Shown: piece by piece, positions 58,624 to 64,000 of the stretch
Numbering within the stretch: the first letter of the stretch is position 1
Layout: each line of letters opens with the position of its first letter
Source: Burkholderiaceae bacterium
GTDB taxonomy: Bacteria; Pseudomonadota; Gammaproteobacteria; Burkholderiales; Burkholderiaceae_E
DNA: 64,000 nt
Assembly: GCA_023954135.1 (NCBI GenBank)
Contig: JAMLIN010000008.1
Location: 62,001-126,000 of the forward strand
Reading direction: 5' to 3'
Translations under genes and position numbers: made by a program
The notes under the pieces: model-generated
The model's input: the letters and a program-made list of their open reading frames with translations, nothing else
What the model was told of the DNA's origin: nothing
Database searches by the model: none

Positions 58624-60174
58624 GTGCGAATCACCCGGCTCACCCGGATCCTCTTCGTCGCCTGGCTGAACGGTCTCGACGAGATCATCGTGACGGGCGC
58701 GGGCAGTCGCATGCCGCTGCTGCTCACCCTCGGGCGCTGGCTGCGCTTCGGCCGCCGGCTCGATGCGCCGCGCGGCGAGCGCCTGCGCCAGGCGCTCGAG
58801 CGCCTCGGGCCGATCTTCGTGAAATTCGGCCAGGTGCTCTCCACCCGGCGCGACCTGCTGCCCACCGACATCGCCGACGAGCTCGCGCACCTGCAGGACC
58901 GGGTCCCGCCCTTTCCCGGCGAGCAGGCGGTCGCCCAGATCGAGCGCAGCCTCGGCCGCCCTCTGTCGACGATGTTCGCCGAGTTCGATCGCACGCCGGT
59001 CGCCTCGGCCTCGATCGCCCAGGTCCACTTCGCCCGCCTGCACGACGGCCGCGAGGTGGCCGTCAAGGTCCTGCGCCCCGGCATGGCGGCGGTCATCGAG
59101 CGCGACCTCGAGCTGCTGCGCCTGGCCGGCTCGCTCCTGCTGAAGGTGTCGACCGATGCGCGGCGCCTGCGCCCGCTCGACGTGATCGCCGAGTTCGACA
59201 AGCACCTGCACGACGAGCTCGACCTGCTGCGCGAGGCCGCCAACGCCGCCCAGCTGCGACGCAACTTCCTGGGTTCCGGCCTGCTGCGGGTGCCGGAGAT
59301 GCACTGGGACTACTCGTCGAGCACGGTGCTCACGATGGAGCGGATGCACGGCATCCCGATCGGGCGCATCGAGCAGATCCGCCAGGCCGGGATCGACCTG
59401 AAGAAGCTCTCGCGCGACGGGGTGGAGATCTTCTTCACCCAGGTGTTCCGCCACGGCTTCTTCCACGCCGACATGCATCCGGGCAACATCCTCGTCGGCG
59501 CCGAGGGCGAGGATTTCAACCGCTACATCGCGCTCGACTTCGGCATCGTCGGCACGCTGTCGGAATTCGACAAGAACTACCTCGCCCAGAACTTCCTCGC
59601 CTTCTTCCGGCGCGACTATCAGCGGGTCGCCGAGCTGCACGTCGAATCGCGCTGGGTTCCCGCGGACACCCGGATCGACGAGCTGGAAGGGGCGATCCGC
59701 GCCTGCTGCGAGCCCTTCTTCGACCGGCCGCTGAAGGAGATCTCCCTCGGGCTGGTCCTGCTGCGCCTGTTCCAGGCCTCGCGCCGCTTCAACGTCGAGA
59801 TCCAGCCCCAGCTGGTGCTGCTGCAGAAGACCCTGCTCAACATCGAGGGTCTGGGCCGGGAGCTCGACCCCGATCTCGATCTCTGGGTCACCGCCAAGCC
59901 GATCCTGGAGCAGTGGATGGCCGAGCAGATCGGCTGGCGAGGCTTGGTCGATCGCCTCCAGCGGGAGGCGCCGCAGTGGGCCCAGCTGGTGCCGCAGATA
60001 CCCCGGCTCGTCCATGCCGCCCTCCAGAGATCGGTCGACGACGAGAGCGCCCGGCGCAGCGCAAGGCTGCTCGAGGAGATGGCCGAGGAGCAGCGCGACC
60101 TGCGCCGGCGCATCGGCTGGCTGGCGCTGCTGGTGGCGGTGCTCGGGGTGCTCGAGCTCTGGCACTGGGTGTAG
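58624..60174 (+). CDS. ubiB: ubiquinone biosynthesis regulatory kinase-like protein UbiB
   Basis: An atypical (ABC1/ADCK) kinase-like ATPase needed for ubiquinone synthesis. The 516-residue protein has the KxGQ motif in [16 protein letters not shown], the Ala-rich loop [15 protein letters not shown], the [10 protein letters not shown] lysine, [11 protein letters not shown] and the metal-binding ALDFGIVG. The C-terminal 20 residues form a membrane helix ([17 protein letters not shown]). The start is taken as GTG at 58624. No other ubi genes are adjacent, as is usual in some betaproteobacteria. Confidence 0.94.
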   Translation: MRITRLTRILFVAWLNGLDEIIVTGAGSRMPLLLTLGRWLRFGRRLDAPRGERLRQALERLGPIFVKFGQVLSTRRDLLPTDIADELAHLQDRVPPFPGEQAVAQIERSLGRPLSTMFAEFDRTPVASASIAQVHFARLHDGREVAVKVLRPGMAAVIERDLELLRLAGSLLLKVSTDARRLRPLDVIAEFDKHLHDELDLLREAANAAQLRRNFLGSGLLRVPEMHWDYSSSTVLTMERMHGIPIGRIEQIRQAGIDLKKLSRDGVEIFFTQVFRHGFFHADMHPGNILVGAEGEDFNRYIALDFGIVGTLSEFDKNYLAQNFLAFFRRDYQRVAELHVESRWVPADTRIDELEGAIRACCEPFFDRPLKEISLGLVLLRLFQASRRFNVEIQPQLVLLQKTLLNIEGLGRELDPDLDLWVTAKPILEQWMAEQIGWRGLVDRLQREAPQWAQLVPQIPRLVHAALQRSVDDESARRSARLLEEMAEEQRDLRRRIGWLALLVAVLGVLELWHWV

Positions 60175-60192
60175 GGCCTGCAAACGGGCCCT
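60173..60192 (+). terminator. hairpin after ubiB
   Basis: AGGGCC (60173-60178) and GGCCCT (60187-60192) pair around an 8-nt loop, followed by GTTGAATCTT. It overlaps the ubiB stop codon and is a plausible weak terminator. Confidence 0.5.
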
Positions 60193-60272
60193 GTTGAATC
60201 TTCCGCGCAACGCCGTCACCGCAGGGGCCCCGCAGGCCTTAAAATCTGGCGCCGCTCACCGGGAAGCCCGCC

Positions 60273-61706
60273 ATGCTGCTCGCGCTCGTCGCCGTCTACC
60301 TCATCGGGACCGTCCTCATCGCGCTGTATGCCGCCAGGCGGGTGCACAACGCCAAGGACTTCCTCGTCGCCGGGCGCAGCCTGCCCCTGTACATGAACAT
60401 GGCGACGGTGTTCGCCACCTGGTTCGGCGCCGAGACGGTGCTGTCGGTATCGGCCACCTTCGCCCGCGACGGCCTCTCGGGCGTGCCGGCCGACCCCTTC
60501 GGCGCCTCCTGCGCCCTGATCCTCTTCGCGGTGCTGTTCGCCAAGGTCCTGTACCGGCTCGACCTGCTGACCATCGGCGACTACTACCGCCGGCGCTACG
60601 GCAAGTCGATCGAGGTGATCACCAGCCTCGCTATCACCGCCTCCTACCTCGGCTGGACGGCCGCCCAGCTGACCGCCCTCGGGCTGATCTTCTCGGTGTT
60701 CTCGGGCGGTGCCCTGAGCCTCACGCACGGAATCATGATCGCCGCCGTGATCGTGATGCTCTACACCCTGTTCGGCGGCATGTGGTCGATCGCGCTCACC
60801 GACCTGGTGCAGACCGCGGTGATCGTGATCGGCCTCTCCGCGATCGCCTTCGTCGTGAGCGACATGGCCGGCGGCCCGGTCACCGTGGTGACGGCCGCCG
60901 CGGAAGCCGGCAAGCTGAACCTCTTCCCCAGGGGCGGCAGCGTGGAATGGTTCGCCTTCGTCGCCGCCTTCCTGACCATGGCGCTGGGCTCGATTCCGCA
61001 GCAGGACGTCTTCCAGCGGGTCACCAGCGCCCGCGACGAGAAGACCGCGGTGCGCGGCACCCTGCTCGGCGGCATCATCTACCTGTGCTTCGCCTTCGTG
61101 CCGATGTTCATCGCCTACTCGGCGATCGTCATCGACCCGAGCTTCACCGAGCTCTTCGCCTCGGAGGACGAGCGCGACATCCAGCGGATCCTGCCCCAGC
61201 TGATCCTCGACCGGACCCCGCTCTGGGCCCAGGTCCTGTTCTTCGGGGCGCTGGTCTCCGCGATCCTGTCGACCGCGGCGGGCGCCCTGCTCGCCCCCAC
61301 CGCGCTCTTCACCGAGAACGTGCTGCGGCCCTTCATGCCGCAGATCTCGGACCGGAACTTCCTCGTCCTGCTGCGCACCGTGCTGGTGCTGTTCACCATC
61401 GCCGCCCTGCTGTTCGCGCTCAACAGCCAGAGCACGATGTACGAGATGATCCAGGAAGCCTATTCGGTAACCTTGGTCGGCGCCCTCGTGCCACTGGCGG
61501 CAGGCGTGTTCTGGAAGCGGGCCACGGTCCAGGGCGCGCTGCTGTCCATCATCTGCGGCGAGGCGACCTGGCTGTTCTGCCTGAACTTCGCCCCCGAGGC
61601 CCTGGTGCCGCCGCAGCTCGTCGGCGTGATGGCCGCCATCGTCGGCATGATCGTCGGCAGCCTCGCGCCGCAGATCTTCTACGAGCGCCAGCCCGCCAAG
61701 GCCTGA
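60273..61706 (+). CDS. sodium:solute symporter family protein
   Basis: A 477-residue SSS-family transporter with about 13 hydrophobic segments, starting [37 protein letters not shown], the usual N-terminal SSS signature. The sodium-site region [31 protein letters not shown] and the later [24 protein letters not shown] are typical. The substrate could be a carboxylic acid, proline, panthothenate-like compound or sugar; nothing nearby decides. It lies between ubiB and glmU and has its own upstream gap of about 98 bp. Confidence 0.88.
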   Translation: MLLALVAVYLIGTVLIALYAARRVHNAKDFLVAGRSLPLYMNMATVFATWFGAETVLSVSATFARDGLSGVPADPFGASCALILFAVLFAKVLYRLDLLTIGDYYRRRYGKSIEVITSLAITASYLGWTAAQLTALGLIFSVFSGGALSLTHGIMIAAVIVMLYTLFGGMWSIALTDLVQTAVIVIGLSAIAFVVSDMAGGPVTVVTAAAEAGKLNLFPRGGSVEWFAFVAAFLTMALGSIPQQDVFQRVTSARDEKTAVRGTLLGGIIYLCFAFVPMFIAYSAIVIDPSFTELFASEDERDIQRILPQLILDRTPLWAQVLFFGALVSAILSTAAGALLAPTALFTENVLRPFMPQISDRNFLVLLRTVLVLFTIAALLFALNSQSTMYEMIQEAYSVTLVGALVPLAAGVFWKRATVQGALLSIICGEATWLFCLNFAPEALVPPQLVGVMAAIVGMIVGSLAPQIFYERQPAKA

Positions 61707-61720
61707 GCAGGCTGGCAGAC

Positions 61721-61741
61721 GCGCGGACGCAACGTCCGTGC
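61721..61741 (+). terminator. hairpin after the symporter gene
   Basis: GGACG-CAA-CGTCC (61725-61737), extendable to nine pairs with one G-T, lies 14 bp after the stop codon. No T tract follows, so it would be a weak terminator. Confidence 0.4.
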
Positions 61742-61784
61742 GTCACCCGCAACCTGCATTCCGTCATCGACTTCGCCCGCGCAT

Positions 61785-61808
61785 CCGGAATATCGTCTAC
61801 TGTTCCGG
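61785..61808. promoter_or_regulatory. inverted repeat upstream of glmU
   Basis: CCGGAA (61785-61790) and TTCCGG (61803-61808) are perfect inverted copies separated by a 12-bp spacer whose centre is A+T-richer than the flanks. It lies 75 bp before the glmU ATG, in a place suited to an operator. Confidence 0.4.
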
Positions 61809-61882
61809 TGGACGCCCGTGATGGCGAGGCATCGATCGATACCTCCCCTCTCTTTCAGCAACTCGTTGATACAGAAGACAAA

Positions 61883-63244
61883 ATGAACGTCGTCATACTG
61901 GCCGCCGGGATGGGCAAGCGGATGCGGTCCGCCCTGCCGAAAGTCCTCCACCCGCTGGCCGGCAAGCCGCTGCTCGGCCATGTCCTCGACTGCGCCCGGA
62001 CCCTCTCCCCGGAACGGCAGATCGTGGTCTACGGCCACGGCGGCGAGACGGTGCCCTCGCGCATGGCGGCCTCCGACGTCCGCTGGGTGCTGCAGGCGCC
62101 GCAGCTCGGCACCGGCCATGCGGTGATGCAGGCCGTGCCCGAGCTCGACGAATCGGTCCCGACGATGGTCCTCTACGGCGACGTGCCGCTCACCCGCGCC
62201 GCCACCCTCGCGAAGCTCGTCGCCGCCGCCGGCACCGACAGGCTCGCCCTGCTGACCGTCGATCTCGAGGATCCCACCGGCTACGGGCGCATCGTCCGCA
62301 AGGACGGCAACATCGTGCGCATCGTCGAGCACAAGGATGCCGATGCCGCCACGCTGGCGATCCGCGAGGTCAACACCGGCATCCTGGTGGCCCCGACCCC
62401 GGCACTCGAGCGCTGGCTCGCCGGGCTGTCGAACCACAACGCCCAGGGCGAGTACTACCTGACCGACATCGTGGCCGCCGCGGTGGCCGAAGGCATGCCG
62501 GTCGTCTCGGCGCAGCCGGCCGATGTCTGGGAGACCCTCGGGGTCAACAGCAAGCGCCAGCTCGCCGAGCTCGAGCGCATCCACCAGCGCGCCATCGCCG
62601 ACAACCTGCTCGATGGCGGCGTGACGCTCATCGACCCGGCCCGCATCGACGTGCGCGGCAGCCTCGCCTGCGGCGCCGACGTCTCGATCGACGTCAACTG
62701 CGTCTTCGAAGGCAGGGTGGAGATCGCCGACGGCGCGAGCATCGGCGCCAACTGCGTCCTGCGCGACGCGCGCATCGGCGCCGGCGCGCAGATCCTGCCC
62801 TTCACCCACATCGACGGCGCGAGCGTAGGCAGCGAGGCCCGCATCGGCCCCTATGCCCGGCTGCGCCCCGGCACGGAGCTTGCCGCCCATACGCACGTGG
62901 GCAATTTCGTCGAGATGAAGGCCACCCGCATGGGCGAAGGCTCGAAGGCCAACCACCTCGCCTACGTGGGCGATGCCGAGGTCGGCGCCCGGGTGAACAT
63001 CGGCGCCGGCACCATCACCTGCAACTACGACGGCGCCAACAAGTACAAGACGGTCATCGGCGACGACGCCTTCATCGGCAGCGACACCCAGCTGGTGGCG
63101 CCGGTCACCGTGGGAGCGGGCGCCACCCTCGGAGCCGGCACCACGCTGACCCGCGAGGCGCCCGCCGGCAAGCTCACCATCTCGCGCGCGAAGCAGACCA
63201 CGATCGAGAACTGGAAGCGCCCCGTCAAGCAACCGAAAGCCTGA
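61883..63244 (+). CDS. glmU: bifunctional N-acetylglucosamine-1-phosphate uridyltransferase / glucosamine-1-phosphate acetyltransferase
   Basis: Makes UDP-GlcNAc for peptidoglycan and lipopolysaccharide. The 453-residue protein has the N-terminal uridyltransferase ([31 protein letters not shown], then [12 protein letters not shown]). Its left-handed beta-helix acetyltransferase has hexapeptide repeats from about residue 250 on, with the catalytic His region [46 protein letters not shown]. The start ATG at 61883 follows an A-rich stretch. glmS follows after 20 bp, so the last two steps flank a single transcript. Confidence 0.97.
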   Translation: MNVVILAAGMGKRMRSALPKVLHPLAGKPLLGHVLDCARTLSPERQIVVYGHGGETVPSRMAASDVRWVLQAPQLGTGHAVMQAVPELDESVPTMVLYGDVPLTRAATLAKLVAAAGTDRLALLTVDLEDPTGYGRIVRKDGNIVRIVEHKDADAATLAIREVNTGILVAPTPALERWLAGLSNHNAQGEYYLTDIVAAAVAEGMPVVSAQPADVWETLGVNSKRQLAELERIHQRAIADNLLDGGVTLIDPARIDVRGSLACGADVSIDVNCVFEGRVEIADGASIGANCVLRDARIGAGAQILPFTHIDGASVGSEARIGPYARLRPGTELAAHTHVGNFVEMKATRMGEGSKANHLAYVGDAEVGARVNIGAGTITCNYDGANKYKTVIGDDAFIGSDTQLVAPVTVGAGATLGAGTTLTREAPAGKLTISRAKQTTIENWKRPVKQPKA

Positions 63245-63264
63245 GCCAGCAAGGAGCCATCAAG

Positions 63265-64000
63265 ATGTGCGGAATCGTAGGGGCCGTCGCGGGACGCAAT
63301 GTCGTGCCCATCCTGATCGAGGGCCTGCGCAAGCTCGAGTACCGCGGCTACGACTCGGCCGGGCTCGCCACACTCAACGGCCGGATCGACCGGGTCCGGG
63401 CGGTCGGCCGGGTCGCCGACCTGGCGGCGCGCGCGAGCGAAGCCCATGCCGATGCGCCCACCGGCATCGCCCACACCCGCTGGGCCACCCACGGCGGCGT
63501 CACCGAGAGCAACGCCCATCCGCACTACTCGAGCGGCGACGGCTTCGAGGTCTGCGTGGTGCACAACGGCATCATCGAGAACCATGAAGCCCTGCGCAGG
63601 CAGCTGCGCGCCGAGGGCTACGAGTTCCAGTCGGACACCGACACCGAGGTCATCGCTCACCAGCTCCATCATCATGTGAAGGCGGGCGCGAGCCTCTTCG
63701 AGGCGGTGCGCCTGACCGTCGCGCAACTGGACGGCGCCTACGCCATCGCCGCGATCAGCTCGAAGCAGCCCGGCACCGTCGTCGGCTCGCGCCGCGGCTC
63801 ACCGCTGCTGCTGGGCATCGGCAACGGCGGCAGCGGCAAGGGCGAGAACTTCCTCGCCTCGGACACTTCGGCGCTGCTGCAGGTGACCCGGCATGTGAGC
63901 TACCTGGAGGAAGGCGACGTCGTCGAGATCCGCGCCGACGGCTACACCATCGCCGACGCAGACGGCAAGCCGGCCGAGCGCCCGATCGTCGAGAGCCAGA
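63265..64000 (+). CDS. glmS: glucosamine-6-phosphate synthase (3' end cut off by window edge)
   Basis: Glutamine:fructose-6-phosphate aminotransferase, the entry step to UDP-GlcNAc. The 245 codons seen cover the glutaminase domain with the N-terminal Cys nucleophile ([33 protein letters not shown]), [17 protein letters not shown] and [14 protein letters not shown]. The gene runs beyond base 64000, so the sugar-isomerase domains are not visible. An AGGAG ribosome site precedes the ATG by about 9 nt. It follows glmU in the standard order. Confidence 0.95.
   Translation, partial: MCGIVGAVAGRNVVPILIEGLRKLEYRGYDSAGLATLNGRIDRVRAVGRVADLAARASEAHADAPTGIAHTRWATHGGVTESNAHPHYSSGDGFEVCVVHNGIIENHEALRRQLRAEGYEFQSDTDTEVIAHQLHHHVKAGASLFEAVRLTVAQLDGAYAIAAISSKQPGTVVGSRRGSPLLLGIGNGGSGKGENFLASDTSALLQVTRHVSYLEEGDVVEIRADGYTIADADGKPAERPIVESQ

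Overview
This 64 kb window is G+C-rich, densely coded chromosomal DNA of a betaproteobacterium, most likely a member of the Burkholderiales. The evidence is gene order rather than any single gene: gpsA-secB-grxC-rhodanese/gpmA-ctpA-moeB, argB-HAD nucleotidase-slmA, dksA-STAS-hslV-hslU, xerC-DUF484-dapF-two LpxL-type acyltransferases-metK, an SAH-riboswitch ahcY operon, slt-NDUFA9-like-GST-cca, and MidA-like/folM-like/folB/ttcA. I see no prophage, insertion sequence, CRISPR array, rRNA or tRNA.

Layout. 1-2.5 kb: cytochrome oxidase subunit II (cut by the left edge), a DUF2244 gene and a BioC-like methyltransferase. 2.5-10.5 kb: comF and trmL, then a leftward block (LOG protein, gpsA, SH3 protein, secB, grxC, rhodanese), then rightward gpmA, ctpA and a ThiF/MoeB-like E1 enzyme. 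10.5-17 kb: a PAS-GGDEF-EAL protein, a tiny exported protein with a CTERM-like tail, an amidase, slmA, a nucleotidase and argB. 17-20 kb: an orphan WcaJ-type sugar transferase facing an exported alpha-carbonic-anhydrase-like protein with a damaged zinc site. 20-30 kb: hslVU, a double-STAS protein, dksA, a CobW GTPase, xerC, DUF484, dapF and two acyltransferases. 30-34.5 kb: the methyl cycle, with metK behind a structured leader and ahcY-tlyA-metF behind an SAH riboswitch. 34.6-37.6 kb: overlapping HD-GYP and EAL genes for c-di-GMP turnover. 37.5-43 kb: folate cyclo-ligase, soluble lytic transglycosylase, NDUFA9-like protein, GST and cca.

43-54 kb is the most accessory-looking part: a BadH-like SDR and SelO, then a leftward LysR - livKHMGF - unknown protein - FAH hydrolase run with a divergent aspartate-dehydrogenase-like gene. 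It reads as a regulated uptake and catabolic locus for an unidentified carboxylated or amino compound. 54-64 kb returns to housekeeping: DUF2905, a MidA-like methyltransferase, pteridine reductase-like SDR, folB, ttcA, an aldo-keto reductase, ubiB, a sodium:solute symporter, glmU and glmS (cut by the right edge).

Functional themes are S-adenosylmethionine/folate one-carbon metabolism, c-di-GMP signalling (three proteins) and envelope assembly. About a dozen gene pairs share four-base start/stop overlaps, suggesting pervasive translational coupling. The features most worth following up are the metK leader, the broken carbonic anhydrase and HD-GYP active sites, the CTERM-like micro-protein, the uncharacterised liv-linked locus, a 28-bp repeat sitting exactly on two stop codons, and a perfect 24-bp palindrome upstream of the sugar transferase.
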